A stretch of DNA of 64,000 nt from Vallitalea longa (lineage in GTDB: Bacteria; Bacillota; Clostridia; Lachnospirales; Vallitaleaceae): contig NZ_BRLB01000012.1 in NCBI RefSeq assembly GCF_027923465.1, positions 62,001 through 126,000 of the forward strand, given 5' to 3'. Positions 26,282-35,199 of this stretch are shown here, piece after piece. A program made the translations under genes and the position numbers. The stretch's first letter is position 1; each line of letters begins with the position of its first letter. A model generated the notes under the pieces. It was given only the letters and a program-made list of their open reading frames with translations, made no database searches and was not told the origin of the DNA.

Positions 26282-27442
26282 ATGCAAAATTTTGATTATA
26301 AGATAGCAACAAGAGTTATTTTTGGAAAAGGTAGAGAAAATGAAGTTGGAAAACATGTTTCCAAATATAGTAAAAAGGTATTGATACATTATGGTGGAGA
26401 TTATTTAAAAGAATATGGAATACTTGATAGAATAACCAAATCTTTGGAACAAAATAATATAGAATATGTTATTTTGGATGGTGTAGTTCCTAATCCTAGA
26501 TTATCTCTAGTGAAAGAAGGAATTAAGATATGTAAAGAACAAAATATCAATTTCATCTTAGCTATCGGTGGTGGAAGTGCAATAGATTCATCAAAAGCAA
26601 TAGCTATGGGTGTTGAATACGATGGAGATGTATGGGATTTCTACACAGGAAAAGCTACTCCAAAAAAAGCTCTAAAAGTAGGGGTGGTACTTACTATTCC
26701 AGGTTCCGGATCTGAAATGTCAGAAAGTAGTATTATTACTAATGAAGAAGAGAATTTAAAATGTGGTATTGACACAGAAATTATTATGCCTGAATTCGCA
26801 ATTCTTAATCCAGAAATGTGTTATACTATTCCACCTTATTTGTTATCCTGTGGAATTGCAGATACACTTACACATTTATTCGAAAGATATTTTACACCTA
26901 CTAAAAATGTGGTTATAACTGATTACATGATTGAAGGTGCTATGAAAGCATTATTGGAAATAGGACCAAAACTAAAAAAAGATCCTAAAAACTATGATTA
27001 TTGTGCTGAATTCATGTGGATAGCAACAATAGCTCATAATGGTACTATGGATGTGGGAAGAGCTTCAGACTGGGGTTCTCATAGAATTGAACATGAGATT
27101 AGTGCTTTATACGATATTACTCATGGTGGTGGAATGGCAATTATATATCCAGCATGGATGAAATACGTTAAAGATCAAGATATAGACAGATTCAATCAAT
27201 TAGCAACTAGAGTGTTTGGAGTTACCAATTCTGATAAAGAAGAAGCTTCTAATGAAGGAATACAATGTGTTGAAGAGTTCTTTAAATCTCTAGGATTAAA
27301 AACTACATTAACAGAAGCTAATATTCCATTAGATAGATTTGAGGAAATGGCTAAAAAGGCAGTTGGCGAAGCAGGATTCGTTGGGAGATTTAAGCAGTTA
27401 GAAGAAAAGGATATTATAGAAGTATTAAACATTGCAAAATAA
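26282..27442 (+). CDS. Iron-containing alcohol dehydrogenase
   Basis: About 386 residues. The ATG at 26282 follows AAGGAG by 8 bases; a GTG 9 bases earlier overlaps that site. It is a group III, iron-dependent dehydrogenase, close to the butanol-dehydrogenase/BdhA type: AIGGGSAIDSSKAIAMG binds NAD(P) near residue 95, TIPGSGSEMSESSIITNE follows, and the metal-binding region has GIADTLTHLFERYF and HRIEHEISALYDITHGGGMAI with the conserved histidines. In the R. rubrum dihydroxyacetone-phosphate shunt an enzyme of this class reduces the aldehyde released by the aldolase to an alcohol. The same role is inferred here from the neighbours. Confidence 0.88.
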   Translation: MQNFDYKIATRVIFGKGRENEVGKHVSKYSKKVLIHYGGDYLKEYGILDRITKSLEQNNIEYVILDGVVPNPRLSLVKEGIKICKEQNINFILAIGGGSAIDSSKAIAMGVEYDGDVWDFYTGKATPKKALKVGVVLTIPGSGSEMSESSIITNEEENLKCGIDTEIIMPEFAILNPEMCYTIPPYLLSCGIADTLTHLFERYFTPTKNVVITDYMIEGAMKALLEIGPKLKKDPKNYDYCAEFMWIATIAHNGTMDVGRASDWGSHRIEHEISALYDITHGGGMAIIYPAWMKYVKDQDIDRFNQLATRVFGVTNSDKEEASNEGIQCVEEFFKSLGLKTTLTEANIPLDRFEEMAKKAVGEAGFVGRFKQLEEKDIIEVLNIAK

Positions 27443-27502
27443 TTGTTGAAAAAGACATAGAATAGATTTAAATATACAGATGTGAAAGGGGTTATTAATA
27501 GA

Positions 27503-28150
27503 ATGAAATTTGAAGAACAAAGAAAATTACTAGTGGAATATGGTAAGAAAATGGTTGATAGAAATTTAACTAAAGGTTCAGGTGGAAATCTTAGTATTTT
27601 CATGAGAGAAGAAGGACTAATGGCAATTACTCCAAGCGGAATTGATTACTATGAAATGAAACCTGAAGATATTGTTATTATGGATTTAGAAGATAATGTT
27701 GTATATGGTGATAAAAGACCTTCATCAGAATATTCAATGCATAAAATTTTCTACAAAGAAAGAAAGGACATAGATTCAGTCGTACATCTTCATTCAGTAT
27801 ATTCAACGATACTAGCTTGTCTTCGTTGGGAGTTGCCAGCAACTCATTATCTAATAGGAGTATCAGGAGGTGAAAATGTAAGATGCGCTAAATATGCAAC
27901 ATATAGTACTGAAGAACTTGCTCAAAATGCTTTTGAAGCTATGAAAGACAGAAATGCAGTATTCTTAGCTAATCATGGATTATTGGTAGGTGCTAAAAGT
28001 TTACCAAGTGCTTTTGGCAAAGCAGAAGAGATTGAACTATGTGCTGAGGTATACTATAGAGCAAAATCTATAGGTGAACCTGTAATTCTCGACACGCAAG
28101 AAGTAAATAAAATGTTGGAAATGTTTAAAGGATATGGACAGAGAGCATAA
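27503..28150 (+). CDS. Class II aldolase (fuculose-phosphate aldolase family)
   Basis: About 215 residues; the ATG at 27503 is chosen because AAAGGGG lies upstream and the earlier GTG at 27482 has no site. Aldolase class II features are clear: GSGGNLSIF near residue 28, ITPSGIDYYEM near 45, the metal-binding HLHSVYST near 93 and the second histidine pair region AVFLANHGLLVGAKSL near 150. Automatic annotation would call it L-fuculose-phosphate aldolase. Because it lies with MtnA- and MtnK-like genes, cleavage of 5-methylthioribulose-1-phosphate or 5-deoxyribulose-1-phosphate to dihydroxyacetone phosphate and an aldehyde is more likely. Confidence 0.88.
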   Translation: MKFEEQRKLLVEYGKKMVDRNLTKGSGGNLSIFMREEGLMAITPSGIDYYEMKPEDIVIMDLEDNVVYGDKRPSSEYSMHKIFYKERKDIDSVVHLHSVYSTILACLRWELPATHYLIGVSGGENVRCAKYATYSTEELAQNAFEAMKDRNAVFLANHGLLVGAKSLPSAFGKAEEIELCAEVYYRAKSIGEPVILDTQEVNKMLEMFKGYGQRA

Positions 28151-28218
28151 AAAAAGTTACATAATATTTATTGATTCAAATTGACTAAAAACTACTAAAC
28201 ATTAAGGAGAGGTTAAAC

Positions 28219-29535
28219 ATGAACAATAACAAAGAAAATAGTAATAGTAATTTTAAAGGATTATTACCATTAATAGTGTTCTTGGTATTATTTATGGGTA
28301 CAGGAATTATAACAAAAGATTTTAGTAGTATGCCATTGTTGGTAGCATTTATATTTGCATCGGGTTTTGCTTTATTATTGGATAAAAAAGGTGGTAAAAC
28401 AAGCTTTGGAGACAAAGTAGCTATATTTACAAGAGCTGGTGGTGAAGAAACAATAATCTTAATGGTTGTTATATTCATACTAGCGGGAGCTTTTTATTCT
28501 GTAGCTGATGCTATGGGAGCGGTAAACTCAATTGTTAACCTAGGATTAACAGTTCTACCTGCTAACATGATCTTACCAGGAATATTTATCATTGGATGTA
28601 TCTTATCATTTTCAATGGGAACATCAATGGGTACAATTACAGCTTTAGCACCAATTGGTGTTGGTATCGCTAATCAAGCAGATATTAGTATGGCTTTAGT
28701 ATTAGCAACAGTTGTTGGTAGTGCAATGTTTGGTGATAATCTATCATTTATTTCAGATACTACAATAGCTGCAACAAGAACTCAAAATGTGGAGTTAAGA
28801 GATAAATTCAAATCAAACATTCTTATTGTTTTACCGGCGGTAATAGTAACATTAATAATATTAGCAATGGTTCCTTTCAATGTAGTTAATCTAGAGAGTT
28901 ATGAGTATTCATTTGTAAATATTTTACCTTATGTAGCGATAATAATTAGTGCACTAATAGGACTTAATGTAATGGCTGTACTGGGAATTGGTATTGGTGT
29001 GGGTTCAATTATTGGGTTGCTTAATTCTAGCTTTAATGGTGTGGAATTATTAGGTGTTTTACAAAGAGGTATGGGATGGATGGAAAACCTAGCTATAATT
29101 GCAATTGTAGTTGCTGGTTTAGTTGGACTTATGAAATACTATGGTGGAATTGACTATTTATTAGAAAAAGTTACCGCTAAAGTAAAAGGGAAAAAAGGTG
29201 GACAGTTTGGAATTGCAGCATTAGTAGGACTAATTACAGCTGCTACCACAAATAATACAATCTCTATCCTTGCAGCAGGTCCATTAGCAAAAGATATATC
29301 AGAAGAGTATGATATCGATCCTAGAAAAACAGCTAGTTTACTAGATATTTTTTCTGCAGCAGTGCAAGGAATTATCCCATATGGAGGACAATTATTATTA
29401 GCAGCAGGCTTAGGACATATTTCACCTGTTGAAATAGTACCATATTCAATATATTCAATATTAATGTTGATAATGGGTAGTTTGTCTATTATTATTGGAT
29501 TTCCTAAATATAAAAAGCTAAGAGTAAAAAAATAA
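28219..29535 (+). CDS. NhaC-family sodium/proton-coupled transporter
   Basis: A 438-residue membrane protein with about 11 hydrophobic segments. Family landmarks include FIIGCILSFSMGTSMGTITALAP near residue 130 and the conserved VVGSAMFGDNLSFISDTTIAATRTQ near residue 175. NhaC-family proteins include sodium/proton antiporters and also amino-acid or organic-solute carriers. Its place between the aldolase and the isomerase makes it a candidate importer of methylthioribose, 5-deoxyribose or a related nucleoside breakdown product, or an exporter of the alcohol product. That role is inference. Confidence 0.85.
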   Translation: MNNNKENSNSNFKGLLPLIVFLVLFMGTGIITKDFSSMPLLVAFIFASGFALLLDKKGGKTSFGDKVAIFTRAGGEETIILMVVIFILAGAFYSVADAMGAVNSIVNLGLTVLPANMILPGIFIIGCILSFSMGTSMGTITALAPIGVGIANQADISMALVLATVVGSAMFGDNLSFISDTTIAATRTQNVELRDKFKSNILIVLPAVIVTLIILAMVPFNVVNLESYEYSFVNILPYVAIIISALIGLNVMAVLGIGIGVGSIIGLLNSSFNGVELLGVLQRGMGWMENLAIIAIVVAGLVGLMKYYGGIDYLLEKVTAKVKGKKGGQFGIAALVGLITAATTNNTISILAAGPLAKDISEEYDIDPRKTASLLDIFSAAVQGIIPYGGQLLLAAGLGHISPVEIVPYSIYSILMLIMGSLSIIIGFPKYKKLRVKK

Positions 29536-29577
29536 AATTTGAATTAGAGATATAAATAATTATATAAATATATAATC

Positions 29578-29624
29578 TGAATATACCCTATATAGTGTTG
29601 TGAATATTATATATGGTATATTCA
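29578..29624. other. Intercistronic inverted repeat TGAATATACC / GGTATATTCA
   Basis: TGAATATACC (29578-29587) is mirrored by GGTATATTCA (29615-29624), and pairing extends inward through TATATA. It lies between the transporter and isomerase genes and is followed by A residues, not T, so on the plus strand it is not a classic terminator. It may be an mRNA-stabilising structure or an operator for a second promoter. Confidence 0.5.
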
Positions 29625-29665
29625 AAAAAATATAAAGGTAAGTATTGCAGGAGGTATGAGCAATA

Positions 29666-30712
29666 ATGGAAAGAATAGATAAAGATCTTGCATTTATGCT
29701 AAGATATGAAAATGTCGCTTGGTATGAATCTGGAAAAGTTAAAATATTAGACCGTAGAATTTATCCAACAGAAGTTAGATTTGTTACATGTGCATCTCAT
29801 CAGGAAGTAGCTAAGGCAATTGCTGATATGGTAACTCAAAGCGCAGGACCTTATACAGCAGCTGGAATGGGTATGGCACTTGCCGCTTATGAATGCAAAG
29901 ATTTAAAAGAAGAAGAACAGATGAATTATCTTCAAGATGCAGCTTATACACTATCACATGCAAGACCTACAACAGTTTCTAGAATGGCGCTAGTTGTAAA
30001 TGGCTGTTTAGAAGTTGCAAAAAAAGCCTTAGAAAATTCACAGAGAATTGATGAAGAAATATTCAAACATACTGTTGATTCAATGAATAGAAGATATTCA
30101 AAAATTGGTGAAGTTGCTAATTATTTAGTGGATATGTTTCCACAAAATGGTAAAGTGATGACTCAATGTTTTGGTGAAACAATAATAGGTATGATGTTAA
30201 AAGAAGCTAAGAGAAGAAATAAAATTGTTAAGTTCTTTTGTCCGGAAACAAGACCTTTCTTACAAGGTGCAAGACTTACAGCAAGCGTAATACATGATCA
30301 AGGATTTGATGTAACAGTTATCACAGATAATATGCCAGCGATTACTATGCAGACAAAAAATATAGATTTATTTACATCAGCTGCTGATTCTATATGTATG
30401 GGTGGACATATTGTTAATAAAGTAGGAACAATGCAGATTGCAATTGTGGCAAAACATTTTGGAGTACCATATTTCGTAACAGGAATTCCTGATAGGGACA
30501 CAATTGATAAGGTTAAAATAGAAGAAAGAAATCCAAAAGAAGTATTAGAATTCAGAGGGATAAAAAATACATTAGAGGGTGTTAAAGCGTATTATCCAGC
30601 TTTTGACATAACGCCACCATATTTAGTAAGTGGAGTAGTAACTGATAAGGGCATATATAGCCCATATGATTTGAATAGATATTTTTTAACTGAAACAGAT
30701 AACTACTGGTAA
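29666..30712 (+). CDS. S-methyl-5-thioribose-1-phosphate isomerase family protein (MtnA-like)
   Basis: A 348-residue member of the eIF2B-alpha/MtnA family, which converts aldose-1-phosphates of 5-substituted ribose to ketose-1-phosphates. The opening MLRYENVAWYESGKVKILDRRIYP matches MtnA. Likely catalytic Cys168 lies in MTQCFGETIIG and likely Asp221 in ITDNMPAITMQ; SAADSICMGGHIVNKVGTMQIA matches the ADxxxxxGxxxNKxGT signature. The segment after the cysteine differs from the usual HCNTG, so this may be the 5-deoxyribose-type (DrdI-like) branch. It is followed by the kinase gene in the same operon. Confidence 0.85.
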   Translation: MERIDKDLAFMLRYENVAWYESGKVKILDRRIYPTEVRFVTCASHQEVAKAIADMVTQSAGPYTAAGMGMALAAYECKDLKEEEQMNYLQDAAYTLSHARPTTVSRMALVVNGCLEVAKKALENSQRIDEEIFKHTVDSMNRRYSKIGEVANYLVDMFPQNGKVMTQCFGETIIGMMLKEAKRRNKIVKFFCPETRPFLQGARLTASVIHDQGFDVTVITDNMPAITMQTKNIDLFTSAADSICMGGHIVNKVGTMQIAIVAKHFGVPYFVTGIPDRDTIDKVKIEERNPKEVLEFRGIKNTLEGVKAYYPAFDITPPYLVSGVVTDKGIYSPYDLNRYFLTETDNYW

Positions 30713-30733
30713 TAATAATTGGAGATGATATTA

Positions 30734-31957
30734 ATGTCTAAATTTGATAAACATTTTAGAATGAATGAACAAGATGCCATTGAGTATGTACTAGAAAAAC
30801 TTGATTTTTTTGATGATAACGCTGAGTTGCAATCCAAAGAAATTGGTGATGGAAATATTAATTATGTGTTTAAAGTATGGGATAAAAATACAAATAAATC
30901 TATTATTATTAAACATGCTGATACAGTGCTTAGATCATCAGGTAGAGCATTAGATGTAAATAGAAATAAAATAGAAGCAATGGTATTAATGCAACAAGAA
31001 AAATTAGCACCTAACTTAGTTCCTAAAATATATAAATATGATTCTGTAATGTGTATATTGGCTATGGAAGATGTATCTGCATATCATAATCTTAGAACAG
31101 AACTATTAAAGAGGAACACTTTCCAAACTTTAGCTGAGGATATTACAACTTTCTTAGTAAACACACTATTACCAACAACAGACTTGGTTATGGACTCAGG
31201 AGAAAAGAAGGATCAAGTAAAAGAGTATATTAATAAAGATTTATGTAAGATATCAGAAGACCTTGTATTCACAGAGCCTTATATTGATTACAAAGGTAGA
31301 AATATTATATTAAAAGAAAACTTTGAGTTTGTTAAAGAAGTATTATATGATGATGAGAATCTAATCCTCGAAGTGGGTAAGTTGAAGAATAACTTTATGA
31401 ATAATGCTCAGGCACTAGTTCATGGAGATTTACACTCAGGTTCAATATTTGCTAATGAAACTGGAATAAAAGTTCTAGACCCAGAATTTGCTTTTTATGG
31501 ACCTATGGGTTATGATGTTGGAAATGTTATTGGTAATTTATTCTTTGCATGGGCTCATGCATATGTAGCTGACGTAGATAAAGATGAAGAATTAAATAAA
31601 AAAGAATTTCTTGATTGGTTATCTAGAACAATAGAAGAAATCGTAGATTTATTTATATATAAATTTAATAATTTATATAAAGAAATTGTTACTGATGAAA
31701 TGGCTAAAAAAGATTATTATAGAAAATGGTATTTAGATTCAGTATTAGCTGATTCTGCTGGTAGCGCTGGACTTGAAATAATTAGAAGAGTTGTTGGCGA
31801 TTCAAAAGTAGCAGATGTAACTACAATTGAAGACATTGATAAACGGGTTAAAGCTGAAAGATTATTAATTAACATTGGAAAAGAAATGATAATTAGTCGT
31901 AATAATATTAAGAATGGTAAAGATTTCATAGATATATTAAAAAAACATCTAGTATAA
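30734..31957 (+). CDS. S-methyl-5-thioribose kinase family protein (MtnK-like)
   Basis: About 407 residues; the ATG at 30734 follows GGAG, while the upstream TTG has no site. It belongs to the choline-kinase/MTR-kinase phosphotransferase fold: IGDGNINYVFKVWD is the nucleotide-binding strand-turn, IIIKHAD holds the ATP-binding lysine, ALVHGDLHSGSIFANE is the catalytic loop near residue 235 and VLDPEFAFYGPMGYDVGN holds the metal-binding aspartate. GDLHTGS and DPEFAFYGP are typical of MtnK. It would phosphorylate methylthioribose (or 5-deoxyribose) at C1, feeding the isomerase encoded 21 bases upstream. Confidence 0.9.
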   Translation: MSKFDKHFRMNEQDAIEYVLEKLDFFDDNAELQSKEIGDGNINYVFKVWDKNTNKSIIIKHADTVLRSSGRALDVNRNKIEAMVLMQQEKLAPNLVPKIYKYDSVMCILAMEDVSAYHNLRTELLKRNTFQTLAEDITTFLVNTLLPTTDLVMDSGEKKDQVKEYINKDLCKISEDLVFTEPYIDYKGRNIILKENFEFVKEVLYDDENLILEVGKLKNNFMNNAQALVHGDLHSGSIFANETGIKVLDPEFAFYGPMGYDVGNVIGNLFFAWAHAYVADVDKDEELNKKEFLDWLSRTIEEIVDLFIYKFNNLYKEIVTDEMAKKDYYRKWYLDSVLADSAGSAGLEIIRRVVGDSKVADVTTIEDIDKRVKAERLLINIGKEMIISRNNIKNGKDFIDILKKHLV

Positions 31958-32062
31958 ATATTAAATTACCACTAGGATTGAGATTTTAGCCATAATAAAT
32001 ATATTTTGATGTTATTCATATAATTAACAAAATAGATGAATTCTATATCAGAATGATATGGT

Positions 32063-32120
32063 ACCTCTAAAGTAGACATCTTAATAATTATAATTAGATG
32101 ATTTACTTTGGAGGTTTTTT
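32063..32120 (+). terminator. Rho-independent terminator after the shunt operon
   Basis: ACCTCTAAAGTA (32063-32074) pairs with TACTTTGGAGGT (32104-32115) with one G-T pair, followed by T6. Between here and the infC promoter at 32240 I see no gene. Confidence 0.78.
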
Positions 32121-32239
32121 ATGTCAAGAAATCATAGTGCCAGTTAAAGTTAGAAAAGAATTATCTATATATACATTAGTTTTGTTTTTGTCACTATTTA
32201 ATACTTTTATTGAAACTTCAATTAAAATATCAAAAACTA

Positions 32240-32268
32240 TTGACATATAGTCTATGAACCTGTATAAT
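32240..32268 (+). promoter_or_regulatory. Promoter of the infC-rpmI-rplT operon
   Basis: TTGACA (32240-32245), a 17-base spacer and TATAAT (32263-32268) preceded by TG: a consensus sigma-A promoter with an extended -10. A strong promoter fits a ribosomal operon. Confidence 0.85.
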
Positions 32269-32274
32269 TAATTA

Positions 32275-32405
32275 GAAGTAAAATAAGTAGAAGTATCCAC
32301 TTCTCACCTTAGGGTTTTTTGCTACTAGGGTATAATACGTAAAAAATGTTAGTTCATTGATTATGTTATGTATATGAGTGGGTATTTAAATACGCGCTTT
32401 TTTTA
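32275..32405 (+). ncRNA. infC operon leader (L20-leader type) with attenuator
   Basis: The transcript leader of about 180 bases holds a hairpin AGAAGT/ACTTCT near 32288-32303 followed by CACCTTAGG, then a terminator-like hairpin AGTGGGTA/TACGCGCT (32377-32398, one mismatch) with a T-rich tail. In Firmicutes this position is occupied by the L20 autoregulatory leader, in which ribosomal protein L20 binds and promotes termination. The assignment rests mainly on position plus the terminator; I cannot confirm the L20-binding fold by eye. Confidence 0.6.
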
Positions 32406-32458
32406 TTGTATAAAGATAAAGGCGAATTGTAAATAAAAAATTTTGGAGGTGTACTACT

Positions 32459-32965
32459 ATTAGCGAATTAATGATTAATGAGCAAATTCGAGACAGAGAA
32501 GTACGTTTAATCGATGATCAAGGTAACCAACTGGGTATAATGTCAGCAAGAGATGCTCAAAGACTTGCAAGAGAAAAGAACTTGGATTTAGTAAAAATTT
32601 CTCCTAAGGCAAAACCACCAGTATGTAAAATAATTGATTATGGAAAGTATAGATATGAACAAGCTAAACGTGAAAAAGAAGCAAAGAAGAAACAGAACAT
32701 CATCAGTGTAAAAGAAGTTCGTTTATCTCCTAATATTGAACAACACGATATAGATACTAAGATGAAACATGCTCAAAAATTCTTAAATAATGGAGATAAA
32801 GTAAAAGTTTCTGTGCGCTTTAGAGGTAGAGAATTAGCTCATACTGCAATAGGTAGAGAAATATTGCTCAAATTTGCAGAAAGTCTAGTAGACATTGCGG
32901 ATATTGAAAAATATCCAAAAATGGAAGGTAGAAGTATGGTTATGTTTATGGCGAAAAAAAGATAA
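32459..32965 (+). CDS. infC: Translation initiation factor IF-3
   Basis: Predicted 168 residues starting at an ATT codon at 32459. A strong GGAGGTG site (32445-32451) sits 9 bases upstream of the ATT and would be too far from the ATG at 32471. AUU is the known start of infC in E. coli and Bacillus, where it lets IF-3 repress its own translation. The protein then reads NEQIRDREVRLIDDQGNQLG, KISPKAKPPVCKIIDYGKY (N domain end) and a C domain with VKVSVRFRGREL and SMVMFMAKKR. IF-3 binds the 30S subunit and checks initiation complexes. rpmI follows 27 bases later. Confidence 0.95.
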   Translation: MSELMINEQIRDREVRLIDDQGNQLGIMSARDAQRLAREKNLDLVKISPKAKPPVCKIIDYGKYRYEQAKREKEAKKKQNIISVKEVRLSPNIEQHDIDTKMKHAQKFLNNGDKVKVSVRFRGRELAHTAIGREILLKFAESLVDIADIEKYPKMEGRSMVMFMAKKR

Positions 32966-32992
32966 ATACGGTTATATAAGGAGGAAATTATT

Positions 32993-33190
32993 ATGCCTAA
33001 AATGAAAACACATCGTGGCGCTGCAAAGCGTTTTTCAAAAACTGGAACTGGTAAATTAAAAAGAAATAAAGCATTCAAAAGACATATTTTGACTAAGAAA
33101 ACTGCTAAGAAAAAGAGAACATTAAGACATGCAGCTATGATGGATAAGTCAAATGAAAAAGTAATAAAGAAGATATTACCATACGTTTAA
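32993..33190 (+). CDS. rpmI: 50S ribosomal protein L35
   Basis: A 65-residue, very basic protein starting [20 protein letters not shown] after the initiator methionine, with [20 protein letters not shown] in the middle, the standard L35 sequence. It has an AAGGAGG site and lies between infC and rplT, the usual order. Confidence 0.98.
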   Translation: MPKMKTHRGAAKRFSKTGTGKLKRNKAFKRHILTKKTAKKKRTLRHAAMMDKSNEKVIKKILPYV

Positions 33191-33220
33191 AATATATAAA
33201 ACGAACAGGAGGGAAAAATC

Positions 33221-33577
33221 ATGGCAAGAATTAAAGGTGCTTTACACACACGTAAAAGACGTAAAAGAGTTTTAAAGTTAGCTAAAGGATATAGAGGAGC
33301 AAAATCTAAACAATTCAGAACTGCTAAACAAGCGGTAATGAAGTCAGGTGTTTATTCATATACAGGAAGAAAACTTAAGAAAAGAGATTTCAGAAGACTT
33401 TGGATTGCAAGAATCAATGCAGCAACTAGAGTTCATGGTTTATCATATAGTAAATTCATGTATGGTCTTAAATTAGCAGATGTTAATATTAATAGAAAAA
33501 TGTTAGCTGAAATGGCAGTTAACGATTCTGAAGGTTTTGCTAACTTAGTAGAAACTGCAAAAGCTAAAGTTAATTAA
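33221..33577 (+). CDS. rplT: 50S ribosomal protein L20
   Basis: A 118-residue protein starting [20 protein letters not shown], with [33 protein letters not shown] and [10 protein letters not shown], all diagnostic of L20. L20 is needed early in large-subunit assembly and in Firmicutes represses this operon through the leader before infC. A terminator follows. Confidence 0.98.
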   Translation: MARIKGALHTRKRRKRVLKLAKGYRGAKSKQFRTAKQAVMKSGVYSYTGRKLKKRDFRRLWIARINAATRVHGLSYSKFMYGLKLADVNINRKMLAEMAVNDSEGFANLVETAKAKVN

Positions 33578-33615
33578 TTTGATTATATAATTTAATATAA
33601 GATTAAACAATATAG

Positions 33616-33640
33616 ACTCTCTATTTTTAGAGAGTTTTTT
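33616..33640 (+). terminator. Rho-independent terminator of the infC operon
   Basis: ACTCTCT (33616-33622), a 6-base loop, AGAGAGT (33629-33635), then T-rich sequence. Confidence 0.85.
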
Positions 33641-33935
33641 GATTGCAAAAATGTATTTTATTGTAAAATTTGTAAACTAAAAAAATATTAACTTTCTATT
33701 AAATTCATATAGTTATTTTTATTAATGTAAAAGCCTTTTTGAGTAATGTTTTGTGTATATATAATGAAATAATGTAATTAAAACAAAACGGATATAGAAT
33801 AATAGTTAATTACAACAAGAAAAAAATTGGTTTTTAAATACTAAAGTAACAATACTTTCTATTATGTCATATTATGTTGTAATAAATAAGCCTCTATGTT
33901 AAAATGGCTATATCAAAACACAAGAGGTGATGAGG

Positions 33936-35072
33936 ATGTATAAAAACATTGGTAAAATAGTATTAATTATAGGGGCTCTGTGTTTGGTGTTTGTTCTAGC
34001 TATTGGCTTAATAAAAGACAATAAAAATACAGATGACACTTCTGCACAAGGAAATGAAAGTGAAACACAAGAAAATACTTCTAGTGAAAAAGAAAATATT
34101 ATTGAGGAATTACAGATATCCGAAGATGATTTATCATTAGAAGCTGGTGATGAATATAAAATAACTGTTAATGGATTGATGACAGATGGAAGTTTAAAAG
34201 ATTTAACTGATGAGGATAAGTTAATCGTTATATCTAATAATGATAAATTTACTGTTGAAGATGGTTATATTAAGGTTTCTGAAGATGCCAAGGTAGGAGA
34301 AAACGCTAAAATAAAATTTGTATATGAGTTTGATGCTGTAACTGTAAACTTAGAAGTTAGTGAAACAGGAGATCAAAAAGCTGAAACAAATACAGTTAAA
34401 GATACAAGTAATAATAATAAAGACATTGTAACCAATAATAATGCTAACAATAAAGATAATACTATAATGATAGATGATGAAGGAAAGCATATTGTAACAA
34501 ACCCTTCAGATATACATGTGTTAGTCAATAAGGAAAGGAATCTACCTAGTGATTACAAGCCTGATGATTTAATTAAACCAGACATCAAGTTTTCATTTGA
34601 AGGTGAAAATGAAAAAAGATATCTAAGAGAAGCAGCTGCACATGCTTTAGAAGAACTTGTTGCAGAAGCTAATCAAGAAGGAATAGAGATTGTAGGGGTT
34701 TCTGGATTCCGTTCATATAGCAAGCAAAATTCAATCTTCAATTATAATGTTAACAAAAGAGGTTATGAAGCAGCCAATAAGATTAGTGCTAAGCCAGGTC
34801 AAAGTGAACACCAAACAGGATTAGCGATAGATGTTTCATGTGCGGGTGTAGGATATGCACTACAAGAAAGATTTGGTAAATTGGAAGAAGGAAAATGGTT
34901 AGCTGAGAATGCTCATAAATTTGGTTTTATCATTCGTTATGAAAAAGGAAAAGAAGATATAACAGGATATCAATACGAACCATGGCACATTCGTTATTTA
35001 GGTAAAGACATTGCTGAAGATATATATGAAAAAGGAATTACTTATGAAGAGTATTTTGAACAATATATGTAA
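33936..35072 (+). CDS. VanY-type D-alanyl-D-alanine carboxypeptidase, membrane anchored
   Basis: About 378 residues; the ATG at 33936 gives the best spacing to GAGGTG. An N-terminal helix (IGKIVLIIGALCLVFVLAIGL) anchors it, followed by an acidic Asn/Thr/Glu-rich linker, an Ig-like segment (LQISEDDLSLEAGDEYKITVNG) and a second low-complexity linker. The last 170 residues are a peptidase M15B domain: VSGFRSYSKQNSIFNYN, GQSEHQTGLAIDVS with the zinc ligands His and Asp, and EPWHIRYLG with catalytic Glu and the last zinc ligand His. It trims the terminal D-alanine from peptidoglycan stem peptides. It stands alone, with a terminator after it. Confidence 0.9.
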   Translation: MYKNIGKIVLIIGALCLVFVLAIGLIKDNKNTDDTSAQGNESETQENTSSEKENIIEELQISEDDLSLEAGDEYKITVNGLMTDGSLKDLTDEDKLIVISNNDKFTVEDGYIKVSEDAKVGENAKIKFVYEFDAVTVNLEVSETGDQKAETNTVKDTSNNNKDIVTNNNANNKDNTIMIDDEGKHIVTNPSDIHVLVNKERNLPSDYKPDDLIKPDIKFSFEGENEKRYLREAAAHALEELVAEANQEGIEIVGVSGFRSYSKQNSIFNYNVNKRGYEAANKISAKPGQSEHQTGLAIDVSCAGVGYALQERFGKLEEGKWLAENAHKFGFIIRYEKGKEDITGYQYEPWHIRYLGKDIAEDIYEKGITYEEYFEQYM

Positions 35073-35145
35073 TAAATATTCCAAAAACTAAATTATATTA
35101 AAATAAGCTCATTTAGGCAATGTTATTAAGTTAATAAAAGCAAAG

Positions 35146-35181
35146 AGTTCTTGTGTGTGTTAACACACAGAGCTTTTTTTT
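35146..35181 (+). terminator. Rho-independent terminator after the VanY-type gene
   Basis: AGTTC-T-TGTGTG, loop TTAA, CACACA-GAGCT (35146-35173) followed by eight Ts. Confidence 0.85.
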
Positions 35182-35199
35182 TATGTAATATTTTAAGAA

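Noticed and set aside
27196-27603. Minus-strand open frame of 135 codons
   Set aside because: It is antisense to the alcohol dehydrogenase and aldolase genes, has no ribosome site and no recognisable product; an AT-rich shadow frame.
27503-28150. L-fucose pathway assignment for the aldolase cluster
   Set aside because: No fucose isomerase or fuculokinase is present; the kinase and isomerase are of the methylthioribose type.
29578-29624. Hairpin as terminator of the transporter gene
   Set aside because: It is followed by A residues on the plus strand, and the same operon clearly continues.
32121-32147. Tiny frame of 8 codons after the shunt-operon terminator
   Set aside because: It starts in the terminator T tract and is too short; the following AT-rich bases only vaguely resemble a DNA-binding protein fragment.
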